From the NCBI GenBank assembly GCA_025054955.1, contig JANWZE010000056.1, forward strand, positions 1 through 64,000: a stretch of 64,000 nucleotides of DNA. The letters are read 5' to 3'. Each line of letters opens with the position of its first letter. The stretch's first letter is position 1. This DNA is from Blastocatellia bacterium (GTDB lineage: Bacteria; Acidobacteriota; Blastocatellia; HR10; J050). This document shows positions 43,441 to 52,319 of this stretch, piece after piece. Below the pieces are notes generated by a model. The model saw only the letters and a list, made by a program, of their open reading frames with translations, was not told the origin of the DNA and made no database searches. The position numbers and the translations under genes were made by a program.

Positions 43441-44487
43441 ATGGATGAGCGGGCATCCCGACAACTCTTAAGCGGTGGTCCAACAGAGGAAGATCGTCGG
43501 TTCGATCAGGCGCTGCGACCGAAATACCTGGACGAATTCATCGGGCAGCGCAAGGTTGTCGAAAACCTCGCCGTCTACATTCAAGCGGCACGGGCGCGCG
43601 GTGAAGCGCTCGATCATGTCATCCTGCACGGACCGCCGGGCATCGGCAAAACGACGCTCGCATACTTAATTGCCAACGAGCTGGGCGTCGAGATCAAGGC
43701 TACCTCAGGGCCGGTGATCGAACGATCGGGTGACATGGCGGCGTTGCTGACCAACCTGGGCGAACGTGAAGTCCTGTTTGTGGACGAAATCCATCGCCTC
43801 AATCCGACTATCGAAGAGTTTCTCTATCCGGCGATGGAAGAGTACAAACTCGACTTCATCATCGGCCAGGGACCGGCGGCTCGCTCGATCAAACTCGAGT
43901 TGCCGCCATTCACGTTGATTGGAGCCACCACGCGCAAGGGCCTGCTGACGGCCCCGTTGCGCGGACGGTTCGGCATTGACCTCCACCTGGACTTTTACCA
44001 ACCCGACGAGCTGCAGACGATTGTGCTCAGATCGGCCAAGATTCTGCACATCGAGATCGAACCAAGCGGAGCGTTGGAAATCGCTCGTCGCGCCCGCGGC
44101 ACGCCCCGCATTGCCAATCGCCTCTTGCGCCGAGTGCGCGACTTTGCTCAGGTGCAAGGCGATGGGCGGATCAGCCGCCAGATCGCCGATTATGCCCTCA
44201 ATCGTATGGAAGTGGATAAATTCGGCCTCGATGAAATTGATCGCAAAATCCTACTGACGATCATCGAGAAATTCGGCGGCGGCCCGGTCGGCCTGGGCAC
44301 GATCTCGGCAGCCATCAATGAAGAGAAAGATGCGATTGAAGAGATCTATGAGCCATATCTGATCCAGATCGGATTTTTGAATCGCACGCCGCGTGGTCGC
44401 GTGGCAACGCAGGCCGCCTACCAGCATTTGGGCTACGACGTGCTGGGACGGCCCACGGCGGATCAAGGCGGACTGTTTGATGCGTGA
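43441..44487 (+). CDS. ruvB: Holliday junction branch migration helicase RuvB
   Basis: A 348-residue AAA+ motor that, with RuvA, drives branch migration of Holliday junctions. Motifs: LDEFIGQ near the N-terminus, Walker [13 protein letters not shown], Walker [10 protein letters not shown], sensor 1 [10 protein letters not shown], arginine finger region PLRGRFGI, sensor 2 [12 protein letters not shown], and the winged-helix end [12 protein letters not shown]. Length and motifs are typical. It follows lgt by 71 bp; ruvA and ruvC are not nearby. Confidence 0.97.
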   Translation: MDERASRQLLSGGPTEEDRRFDQALRPKYLDEFIGQRKVVENLAVYIQAARARGEALDHVILHGPPGIGKTTLAYLIANELGVEIKATSGPVIERSGDMAALLTNLGEREVLFVDEIHRLNPTIEEFLYPAMEEYKLDFIIGQGPAARSIKLELPPFTLIGATTRKGLLTAPLRGRFGIDLHLDFYQPDELQTIVLRSAKILHIEIEPSGALEIARRARGTPRIANRLLRRVRDFAQVQGDGRISRQIADYALNRMEVDKFGLDEIDRKILLTIIEKFGGGPVGLGTISAAINEEKDAIEEIYEPYLIQIGFLNRTPRGRVATQAAYQHLGYDVLGRPTADQGGLFDA

Positions 44488-44544
44488 GCCGGTCCGCGAC
44501 CGCCATCTTCATCTGCTTGTTCGGATCAAACGAGGCGCGGCCCT

Positions 44545-46521
44545 ATGGAAAAAGTCCTCATTGTAGACCGTTTCCCCATCGAGGCGCGGATGGCGGCCAC
44601 GCTGCTTAGTAAAGCCGGCTTTGCAACAGCGTTGGTCAGCCCCGGTCAAGACGTGGTGCAAGCGGCTGAGGAGCAACGACCCGATGTGATTCTTTTGAGC
44701 GTCGCGCTAGCGCCCGAGGACGGCTACCGAGTCTGTCAACAACTCAAGACGAATCGCGCCACGCGCTCAGCCACGGTCGTTCTTTACACCGTTCGTGGTG
44801 AGCCGTTGGATTTCTTTCGCGGCCTCGAAGTTGGCGCCGACGATTTCCTGCTCACGCCTGTAACCAATCAGGAGACACCCGCTCGCCTCAAAGAAATTCT
44901 GGCCGATCGGCACATGACATTTCCGGGCTTCTCCGAGCCGTTGGACCTCGTTCTAACGCAGATTGCCTCTACTACCGGGCCGCTTCCCAGGCGCATTGAG
45001 CGCATGTTGCAGGCGTTCACTCAGCATGCCCGCAAGGGCATCAATATCATGTTGAGCGACTATCTTGGCGACATCTTGGTCAATCAGGCGATTGAGCAAA
45101 CAAATTCCCGCTATCCGTTTTTTGGCAAGCTGATGCACGCTTTCGCCTCAGGCGCCTCGGTTGACTCATCATTGTCGGACGCCGTGTCAGTCAATGAAGC
45201 AACACAGGCGTTCCGAACGTTTGTTCATGCTCTCTACCGACTGGTCGCAATCATCACCCGCACACGTCCCAACCGCGTGCAAGAAATGCGCGTCATCGGC
45301 CGGGCCTTTGACCAGATGCTGACCGAGCTGCAAGCGCAGAGCGAGGAATACCAACGGGCTGCCGAGCGAACTTCGGAGAAACCACCTACCAAGGAGAAAC
45401 CGCCTGCCAAGGGTGAGCCAGCCACACCTTTGCCCGCTGCGGGTTCGCCGTCAGCCCAGTCCACGCACGCACCGGCGCTCACACTGGACTGTGTCATGGA
45501 TGCGCGCGGCCACCTGATCCTCTTTCATGAGGGACTCGCCCGGATGTTAGGGTATGGCCGGGACGAATTGATCGGGCAGCCGCTGGTTGCTTTGCTGGCA
45601 GGCGATGGGCAGCACACACTCGACAAAATACTCAGCTCACTGATGACCGAGGGCGTCGCGCGAACCTATCTTCACTTGAAGACCAAAGACGGCGCTTCGA
45701 TTTATGCTGAAGCCCAGTTCACCGCTGCCTACGATGCCAACGGACAACTGGTCAAGGCTCATGGCGCCCTGCGCATCCTCTCTGTCTCGCTGGTCATTCA
45801 GGAACAAGTCGCTGAGAATGAATATCTGCGACGAACGCTCAATGAGCTGCGCGAGCAGTTCACCCTATTGTCATCGCTGCTAGCGCGCGATTTGAATCAA
45901 CCGCTGGGCGAAATTCTCTCGCTCTGCGATACGCTCGTAACGGAGCATGCCGGCCAATTGAACGAGCTGGCCCAAGCACGCCTTCACAAGATGCAACAGA
46001 TGCTTTTGACGGCCAAGCAACTGACGCAAGGACTCACTGATTACGTGCAGGTGAGCGCCACACCGAGCAGCAACACTCAAGTCAATTTGGATCAGCTCAT
46101 CGAAGAAGTGCGCGCCGCGCTCTCATTGACCTTGATTCAACGGCGGGCAGTCTTTCGTGTTATTGGCGAGCTCCCCACAGTTGTCTGTGATCGAGAGCGC
46201 ATCAGGTGGTTGTTCACTGAACTGGCAACCAATGCCTTAAAATTTAACAAAGCCATCTCGCCAACCGTTGAAATCGGCGTGCAGACGGATGACCCGGCCA
46301 CCTACACGTTTTATGTGAAAGACAACGGCATCGGCATTGACGTCCGCTTGCATGAGTCTATTTTCGAACCGTTGTATCGGGCGCCTCAAGCTCAAGACTA
46401 TGGCGGAATCGGCATGGGATTGGCTACCTGCCAGCGCATTGTGCAATCGCACGGTGGCCGTCTCTGGGTCGAATCAAAGCTCGGCGACGGCGCCACGTTC
46501 TTCTTTACACTGCCGCGCTAG
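44545..46521 (+). CDS. Receiver-PAS-kinase hybrid lacking both phosphorylation residues
   Basis: A 658-residue soluble protein. An N-terminal receiver-like domain (1-125) starts MEKVLIVDRF. The phospho-acceptor Asp is Ser52 (DVILLSVAL), one of the acidic pair is Arg9, and the conserved Lys is Thr104 (LLTPV), so it should not be phosphorylated. A helical region of unknown type (about 140-275) and a Pro/Lys-rich linker follow. A PAS domain lies at about 312-415 (LARMLGYGRDELIGQPL). The dimerisation helix reads LLARDLNQPLGEIL: the His of the H-box is Arg448. The ATPase domain looks intact (LFTELATNALKFN, DNGIGID, GGIGMGLATCQRI). I infer an ATP-binding pseudokinase that acts by conformation or binding. 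It lies downstream of ruvB (57 bp). Confidence 0.85.
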   Translation: MEKVLIVDRFPIEARMAATLLSKAGFATALVSPGQDVVQAAEEQRPDVILLSVALAPEDGYRVCQQLKTNRATRSATVVLYTVRGEPLDFFRGLEVGADDFLLTPVTNQETPARLKEILADRHMTFPGFSEPLDLVLTQIASTTGPLPRRIERMLQAFTQHARKGINIMLSDYLGDILVNQAIEQTNSRYPFFGKLMHAFASGASVDSSLSDAVSVNEATQAFRTFVHALYRLVAIITRTRPNRVQEMRVIGRAFDQMLTELQAQSEEYQRAAERTSEKPPTKEKPPAKGEPATPLPAAGSPSAQSTHAPALTLDCVMDARGHLILFHEGLARMLGYGRDELIGQPLVALLAGDGQHTLDKILSSLMTEGVARTYLHLKTKDGASIYAEAQFTAAYDANGQLVKAHGALRILSVSLVIQEQVAENEYLRRTLNELREQFTLLSSLLARDLNQPLGEILSLCDTLVTEHAGQLNELAQARLHKMQQMLLTAKQLTQGLTDYVQVSATPSSNTQVNLDQLIEEVRAALSLTLIQRRAVFRVIGELPTVVCDRERIRWLFTELATNALKFNKAISPTVEIGVQTDDPATYTFYVKDNGIGIDVRLHESIFEPLYRAPQAQDYGGIGMGLATCQRIVQSHGGRLWVESKLGDGATFFFTLPR

Positions 46522-46774
46522 TTGTCGTCGCAATCAGACGACGCCTTGGCAAAGAGACCAATCCGGTCAGTTCACCAGCTTCCCGGAGGAATGGTCACAG
46601 AGGCCGCAGGTAGAGGGCAGAGATGGAGAGGTTCTCGATGGTCTCTGCGACCTCGATAGTTTCCATTTTCATTGTGGCGTGTACTGGCACATGAGCAGTT
46701 CCTCGGAAACTGACAAATGAACTGCTGGCGACATCACCGGCCAAACAGCAACGAACGTGACAGCGCAGCCAACC

Positions 46775-46855
46775 GTGACGCAAAAGGCGCAGACACGAGA
46801 ACATCGTATAGGCTCACCATTGCAGCGATGCTCAGCGCTGCGCCTTTTGTGTCAC
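46775..46855. repeat. Near-perfect 18 bp inverted repeat with 45 bp loop
   Basis: GTGACGCAAAAGGCGCAG (46775-46792) and CTGCGCCTTTTGTGTCAC (46838-46855) are inverted with one mismatch. The gap between the hybrid kinase gene and the convergent haloperoxidase gene (46522-46888) holds no supported gene. The repeat could be a bidirectional terminator or the ends of a small non-autonomous element. Confidence 0.75.
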
Positions 46856-46888
46856 GTCGAGGCGTTTTTCCAGCTTCACGCCACTGCC

Positions 46889-48409
46889 TCACCGCCTAGG
46901 CAAAAACACGTGATCGAACACATAATCAGCTACGCGCCGACCTTGAAGGATGCCTTCGGTGATGTCGAAGTCCCAGTGAATGCCGAGGTAGATACGGCTC
47001 CGCCCGTTTTCTAACTCCGCCTCAGACAATGACGTGTAAGAGCGCGGGCGCAACGGACGGATGTTCCCGTTATTGTCTCGGGTAATTCCGTTGAACTCGT
47101 CCGATACGAAGGTGAAGCTGATATTGTCGGTTCCATAAAATCGGCGCAGGGTTTGGAACAACGCGCCGCCAAAGCCGGCATGCCCGGATGGATAGGCGGG
47201 GAAAGGCGGCGTGAAGTTTGGACCAACCAAGTTGCTGGCCGGCGCGCCCAATGGCATGAAATTCGGATCGCCGACAGTATCTGGATTGCCATCACCTAGG
47301 CCCGTCGGGCCAGTTCCCGGATCCGCTTCGCGAATGCCTGTGACAGGACGCCAATAGTCGTAGTAGTACTTGGACTCCCAGATGGCAATGGCGGCATCGG
47401 CCATCGCCACGTTAACCAATGCCAACAGTCGCGCTAATTCGACAACATCGCCATCCGTTCCCATCTCCTTTGCAACAGCCATCGCCACTTGATTGTACAA
47501 GCGTGGAGGTGCGCAAAGGCTCGGCGTTCCGTCGTAAGCCCAGTAGATACCGATGAATGTTTGCTCCTCGGTTCGTTCAGTTGGCGTGGTAATGCCGTCG
47601 CCGCCGAGTCGTTTCACTTCGTCATAGGCTCGTGCGTATTCCGGGCTGCTGAGAGATGGTGGAACTGGGCAGCGGAACTGCTCGGCCGAGGTCATGACAA
47701 ACGGTTTCACTTCGGCCCAGCGCGCGCCCAGAGCTATGGGAATTCGGCTAATCGGGTCTTGGCGCCAGCGGCCTGGCTGATCGCTGGTGAAGTAAGTCAC
47801 GCCGATGATCGGCTCTTCGTGCTGCGCGCCATCATTGGCTCTGCGCGCGAGGATGGCGGCTGCCGCGTGGCGGCCTTGGTCAATGCCGTTGGCCTTCGCT
47901 TGGCCGTCAGGCATCTGGGCAAGGTCCTGGAGCAACAACTGCCCGCATTTGACCCGCTGCGATGGGAAGAGCGCCACCAATGTGTCATGCGCTGCTTGTG
48001 CGATGGCAGCTTCCATCAAGGTGTCTGCCTCCGCGCGCGGCAAACCAATGTAGCTTTCATAGCGACCAGCAATGGCATTGACCGCTTCAAAGATGGCAAT
48101 ATGAACGATGGCCATGGCGCGGCTGGCGCGTCCAGGCCCGAAGTTCTCGCCAAACACCCGGTCTTCACCAGGCGCCACAGGCGTATGATCCAATCCGCTG
48201 GCGTCAATGGCGATCTGATTCCAACGTTGAAGCATGTCAGTGCTAGACCTGACCGCACCATCAGGAAACGTCCCGCTGCGCGGCTCGTAAGGCGCACCCC
48301 AGGCACGATGGAAACGATCGTGAGAAAATGAACTACCCCCAGCGAGGGTCGTCATGCTCACAATGAGAATAAACACAATGTACGTGTAACGTGTTCTGCT
48401 CAACACCAT
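46889..48409 (-). CDS. Vanadium-dependent haloperoxidase / PAP2-like protein
   Basis: A 506-residue exported protein. AAGGAGGAG precedes ATG 48409 and a signal peptide follows (MVLSRTRYTYIVFILIVSMT). The vanadate or phosphate site of the haloperoxidase / acid phosphatase superfamily is complete: KYYYDYWRPV (Kx6RP), AYPSGHAGFGG (PSGH) and SRIYLGIHWDFD (SRxxxGxHxxxD). The length, about 500 residues, fits the vanadium chloroperoxidase-like group more than PAP2 phosphatases. It may halogenate or oxidise in the periplasm; phosphatase activity cannot be excluded from sequence. No obvious partner gene is adjacent. Confidence 0.88.
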   Translation of the reverse strand: MVLSRTRYTYIVFILIVSMTTLAGGSSFSHDRFHRAWGAPYEPRSGTFPDGAVRSSTDMLQRWNQIAIDASGLDHTPVAPGEDRVFGENFGPGRASRAMAIVHIAIFEAVNAIAGRYESYIGLPRAEADTLMEAAIAQAAHDTLVALFPSQRVKCGQLLLQDLAQMPDGQAKANGIDQGRHAAAAILARRANDGAQHEEPIIGVTYFTSDQPGRWRQDPISRIPIALGARWAEVKPFVMTSAEQFRCPVPPSLSSPEYARAYDEVKRLGGDGITTPTERTEEQTFIGIYWAYDGTPSLCAPPRLYNQVAMAVAKEMGTDGDVVELARLLALVNVAMADAAIAIWESKYYYDYWRPVTGIREADPGTGPTGLGDGNPDTVGDPNFMPLGAPASNLVGPNFTPPFPAYPSGHAGFGGALFQTLRRFYGTDNISFTFVSDEFNGITRDNNGNIRPLRPRSYTSLSEAELENGRSRIYLGIHWDFDITEGILQGRRVADYVFDHVFLPRR

Positions 48410-48614
48410 TTGATCTCCTCCTTATCGAGACTAAGAGGCACAAACCGTGCAGAACGTGAGGTCGTCTTCAGTCACTTCCCTCCTTAATGCCTCAGGCTCC
48501 CACAGCTATGCACTCGTAAGCGGCTCTCTGTCAGGGCGACCTAGTTTTTTAGATGCCGGCCTCCTCCTCCAAAAAGCCGGCGCAATTATAGAGAGATGAG
48601 CTAAGCTGGTCAAA

Positions 48615-51503
48615 TCACGGACGGCCGATCAACACAAATGGAGCCCAATAATAGGGATGTGGATAGGCGCGGCGAACGGCCAGTTGAGCTTGTCGCAAGG
48701 CGCTGCGGGCTGACTCGCCTTGGCGCAGATATGAATAGAACGCGCCCATCAATTCCGCCGTCGAGCGATCATTGACGGCCCACAAACTGACGATCACAGA
48801 CGGCGCGCCGGCGTACATAAACCCACGCATCAGCCCAACGAGCTCATCGCCGGCAAACACGCGATTCACACCGGTCTGACAGGCGCTCAATGTCACCAGC
48901 TCGGCTTGCAGTCGCAGGTGAAAGATGTCGTAAAAATTCAGCCAGGAATCGGCCAATTTCAACGCCGAGAACAATGGATTATCTCGACGAAAGATGGCAT
49001 GCGAGGCCAGGTGCAAGAACCGGCAATGTTCAGCTTGCCGCTTGAACTCTGCCAGACTGGCTTGCTCACCCACGAGCGCCTGCGCGCCAGGGATGAGCGA
49101 CCGGATGCGCTCGACCTCATCAGCGATATGAGGCAAATTCGTATCAGGAACGCCGACAATCAGCGCAGGCATAGCATGATCGTGTGTCTGCTGAGGTCGC
49201 TGCCGGCACAGTGAGAACGTGTGGGCGCTGGGCGCATAGGAAATTTCGTAGCGCTCCAGTAGATATCCCTGTTCGTCCACCAGCGCATGAAACGGGACGT
49301 AGTGCAACAGACCATGCGGCACAATGATCCATCGTGGCCTGTCCAGCGCCCAGGCCACGGGTTCAACCAACGTTTCATACAGCGCCTGCAGATGCTCTTG
49401 ACTGAATTGAAGCAGGGCTGCTTCGTGTCGCCGGGTATAGTCCGTGTGCAATAGTGGCTTGTGCAATTGAAAACGAAGCGCGCGCAGCAGCCTCAGAACC
49501 TGCGAGACCGAGCCGGTTGGCTGCGCGGCGCACAATCCAGATGAGTTGACAACAAACGCATGAATCTGATCGTCAATGATGAAGTACTCCAGTAGCGCCT
49601 CATCCTCAGACAGATGGCGCGCGAGCCTGTCGCTGCTTATCGAAGCGACGATGTGCAATGAGACGTATTCCGGGTCCTGGGCTTGCAGGTGGCGTAACAA
49701 ACGGGCTAATTCGGCTTCGCTGTCGCTGATCTTTTGACGAAGCTGGCGTGTCAGTTCAACAGAGCGCGCGCCGGGCGTTGTTTCATGTTCGTGCAGCTTG
49801 TTGTAATACCAATCGAGCTGCTCCCGCAGTGTATTCCACGCTTGGGTTGTCTGCTGATCCGGCTGCGCCTGACTCTTCATCTGCAAGGCGCCGGCCAGCA
49901 GGTCAACCAGAGCACGCGATTTGGCGGCTTCGACCACCCGGAAGGCTTCCTGCTGCTTGGCCGGCGACCCATCCCGCAAACAGAGTCCCACCAGGTCCTC
50001 GTAGACTTTGAGTTTATCTTTGACAAACGAGGACTTGAATTCGTCAATGTGGATCGTGCTGCGCATCTGTTCGATTTGACTCAGCGCCTGCTGATAACTT
50101 TCATAGGCATGCGCTGTGTCACCCAGTCGCTCTCGCACATTCCCTTTGAGGTGAAACCACTGATATTTGAGCCAGGGCGCAGCCAATGGTTCCAATCGGG
50201 CCCACGCTTGTTCGCAAAGGCTGTTGGCCGTTGTCAGGTCACCGGTGAGCAGATAGATTTTTGCTAACTGAAGCTCGGCTGCGGCAACACGATAATCAAG
50301 CTGCTGCGAGTGAAAGACCTCGTGCGCGGCCTGACACAACGCGATGGCCTTCTCCCACTGCTGTTGCCGCATCGCGATGTCACTACCATAGAGATCGCAG
50401 AGCGCCTGATAGACTTCGTTTCCCTCGCGCACGAACAGCGCACGCGCCTCCTTCAGCAAGGCCGCCGACTGCTCAAATGCGCCCAGATGCAGAGCGGCGA
50501 GGCTCTGATACATTCTTGCCTTAGCTAACTCATAGCCCATCTGCAATTGAGCAAACTGGCCCGCGGCCAACTCGGCGGCTTCACGCGCGTCATCAAACGC
50601 ATTCAGTTGCAGGTAGACTTCCGCCAGATCAAGCCGACAAATCGCGGCCTGCGTGATGTCGCCATGTTGACGAGCTTCGGCTTCGATCCACTGAAATTGC
50701 TTCAGCGCATGATCGAACCGGCCTCGCAGAAAATAGAGCCAGGCGATGTTATGCTCGACTTGAATCGCCCACAGGTGCAATCCCAAGGCTCGGTAGATGT
50801 GTTGCGCCTGCTGGTACAACTGCAATGAATTTTCAAACTCGCCCAGATGAGCATAGACCACCGCCAAATTGGTTTGCGCGGCTGCGAGGCTTTGCCGGTC
50901 GCCAAGCTGCTGGAACACATCGGCAGCGCGTTGGTAATAGAGGAGCGCCGTGTGATACTGGGCTAGGCGTTCGTAGATGCTACCCACGTTGGTGTCCAAT
51001 TGCGCCAGCAACAGCGACTGATGATATTGCTCAAGAACCTGACGCGCCTGCTGGGCTACCTGCAAGGCCTCTTGATAACGTCCCAGATACATCAACACGG
51101 GCAGCTTAGCTCGTTCGAGGCGCGCGGCTTCGACCGGCTGACCCTCAGCTTGATAGGCTTGCTCAGCTTTGTTGTAAAACTCCAATGCGCGGGCGTATTG
51201 TCCCGAACAATCCAACGCCATCGCTAGGGCATGATACCCCAGCGCGAGACTCTGTCGGTCACCGATAAGACTAGCGGCTTTGTGAGCTAAGTCAGCCAGT
51301 CGCAGCGCCCGATCAATATCCACGCGAATCTCATGAACAACCCTTTCCTTGAGCAACTCGACGAACGCACGCGGAATATGACGACGGTGGTGATGAAGAA
51401 ACGCGATTGCCACATCGTGAGAAGAGAAACTCAGCAGTTGATTCAGTAGCTCGGTGGCTCGTTCAACCTCTTCTTGCGAAGCTCCAGAGCGGACCTCGTT
51501 CAT
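48615..51503 (-). CDS. TPR-CHAT caspase-like protease
   Basis: A 962-residue cytosolic protein with no signal peptide or membrane span. About residues 20-470 are tetratricopeptide repeats (for example ARALEFYNKAEQAYQ, TALLYYQRAADVFQQLGDRQ, ENSLQLYQQAQHIYRALG). A helical linker follows, and the C-terminal third is a CHAT domain, a caspase-like cysteine protease. The catalytic dyad is visible: His835 in FLHLASHAIF and Cys875 in LSACQTG. Downstream strands (VIVSLWAVNDRSTAELM, WAPFVLIG) match the family. The gene is preceded, same strand, by an anti-sigma factor (80 bp) and an ECF sigma factor. In the type III-E Craspase system a TPR-CHAT protease (Csx29) cleaves Csx30, which binds an ECF sigma. 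A similar job here is inference. Confidence 0.92.
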   Translation of the reverse strand: MNEVRSGASQEEVERATELLNQLLSFSSHDVAIAFLHHHRRHIPRAFVELLKERVVHEIRVDIDRALRLADLAHKAASLIGDRQSLALGYHALAMALDCSGQYARALEFYNKAEQAYQAEGQPVEAARLERAKLPVLMYLGRYQEALQVAQQARQVLEQYHQSLLLAQLDTNVGSIYERLAQYHTALLYYQRAADVFQQLGDRQSLAAAQTNLAVVYAHLGEFENSLQLYQQAQHIYRALGLHLWAIQVEHNIAWLYFLRGRFDHALKQFQWIEAEARQHGDITQAAICRLDLAEVYLQLNAFDDAREAAELAAGQFAQLQMGYELAKARMYQSLAALHLGAFEQSAALLKEARALFVREGNEVYQALCDLYGSDIAMRQQQWEKAIALCQAAHEVFHSQQLDYRVAAAELQLAKIYLLTGDLTTANSLCEQAWARLEPLAAPWLKYQWFHLKGNVRERLGDTAHAYESYQQALSQIEQMRSTIHIDEFKSSFVKDKLKVYEDLVGLCLRDGSPAKQQEAFRVVEAAKSRALVDLLAGALQMKSQAQPDQQTTQAWNTLREQLDWYYNKLHEHETTPGARSVELTRQLRQKISDSEAELARLLRHLQAQDPEYVSLHIVASISSDRLARHLSEDEALLEYFIIDDQIHAFVVNSSGLCAAQPTGSVSQVLRLLRALRFQLHKPLLHTDYTRRHEAALLQFSQEHLQALYETLVEPVAWALDRPRWIIVPHGLLHYVPFHALVDEQGYLLERYEISYAPSAHTFSLCRQRPQQTHDHAMPALIVGVPDTNLPHIADEVERIRSLIPGAQALVGEQASLAEFKRQAEHCRFLHLASHAIFRRDNPLFSALKLADSWLNFYDIFHLRLQAELVTLSACQTGVNRVFAGDELVGLMRGFMYAGAPSVIVSLWAVNDRSTAELMGAFYSYLRQGESARSALRQAQLAVRRAYPHPYYWAPFVLIGRP

Positions 51504-51583
51504 GATGGATCGCTCGTCATCGGTCGGTGGTGGCTGCTCAGTCGTGGTCCTCGTGCCTCCTCAGTTGGATGCTCATGGTGATG

Positions 51584-52204
51584 TCACGCTTCAAGCCGGA
51601 CATCCATCTGCTCGACCCACACCTGTACGTCGCCGGTATGAATGTTCAGATCATAGGCTCCGGCAGCAAGCTGGTCGAAGGTAAATTCGCCAATAGAGTT
51701 GGTGGTGGTTGAGGCCACCGTTTCTCCGGCTTGCAGCAGATTCACCAGGATGCCAGCAACGTCGCGCGGCGCGCCCTGCTGATGAAGAACCTGCCCGGTC
51801 AGATGGATCGTGTCGGGCGCATCGCCCGGCTCCAACGACACATCCACATCCCAGACGCCGGCGCGATACAGAAGTTGTCGCATCGTTGGCTCGGTGTCGC
51901 GCGTAGCGACCAGCGCAGGCTGAGCCAAGCTGTCAAAGACCAGCATCGCTGTGATACGTTGCCAGACCGTTGGCTGCGGTTGCGGCCCGTGCGCGGCAAA
52001 CAGTTGAACGGCTCGGTGCAGCACCCATCGTGGCGGTTCGACGGTCTCATCCTGGGCAGTCACCTGTAGAATCTTTTGAATCCACTGCCAATTCTCCTGG
52101 CATCGCGCGCAGCGCCCCAGATGCTCTTGAAGCTCGGCGACACTGGCCTGCTCCAGTCGGTGTTGCGCCATGTCAACTAATTTGTCCATCTCAATACATC
52201 TCAT
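51584..52204 (-). CDS. Zinc-type anti-sigma factor with CnaB-like C-terminal domain
   Basis: A 206-residue protein; ATG 52204 and 52189 are both possible starts. The N-terminal 50 residues form a ZAS-like anti-sigma domain with the HxxxCxxC motif as HLGRCARC, the signature of zinc anti-sigma factors that bind ECF sigmas. A middle region of about 80 residues shows no membrane span, so it should be cytosolic. The C-terminal 75 residues look like a carboxypeptidase-regulatory or CnaB-type beta domain (HLTGQVLHQQG, NSIGEFTFDQLAAGAYDLNI). It lies between the sigma gene (115 bp upstream) and the TPR-CHAT gene. It is a candidate substrate of the CHAT protease, although that is unproven. Confidence 0.78.
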   Translation of the reverse strand: MRCIEMDKLVDMAQHRLEQASVAELQEHLGRCARCQENWQWIQKILQVTAQDETVEPPRWVLHRAVQLFAAHGPQPQPTVWQRITAMLVFDSLAQPALVATRDTEPTMRQLLYRAGVWDVDVSLEPGDAPDTIHLTGQVLHQQGAPRDVAGILVNLLQAGETVASTTTNSIGEFTFDQLAAGAYDLNIHTGDVQVWVEQMDVRLEA

Positions 52205-52269
52205 AGCAGCTTTCTTGCTGGCCGGATACTACCATCAGCATCCTCCAACCCTAAGAGTGAGCGGCCGCG

Positions 52270-52291
52270 ACAAAAAGATACACCTTTTTGT
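52270..52291. repeat. 8 bp inverted repeat between sigma and anti-sigma genes
   Basis: ACAAAAAG (52270-52277) and CTTTTTGT (52284-52291) form a perfect inverted repeat with a 6 bp centre. In the minus-strand transcript it gives a hairpin between the sigma and anti-sigma genes. It could be an operator, a partial terminator or an RNA processing site that sets their ratio. Confidence 0.5.
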
Positions 52292-52319
52292 GCCCGCGCC
52301 AATAAAAAAATCGAAACGG

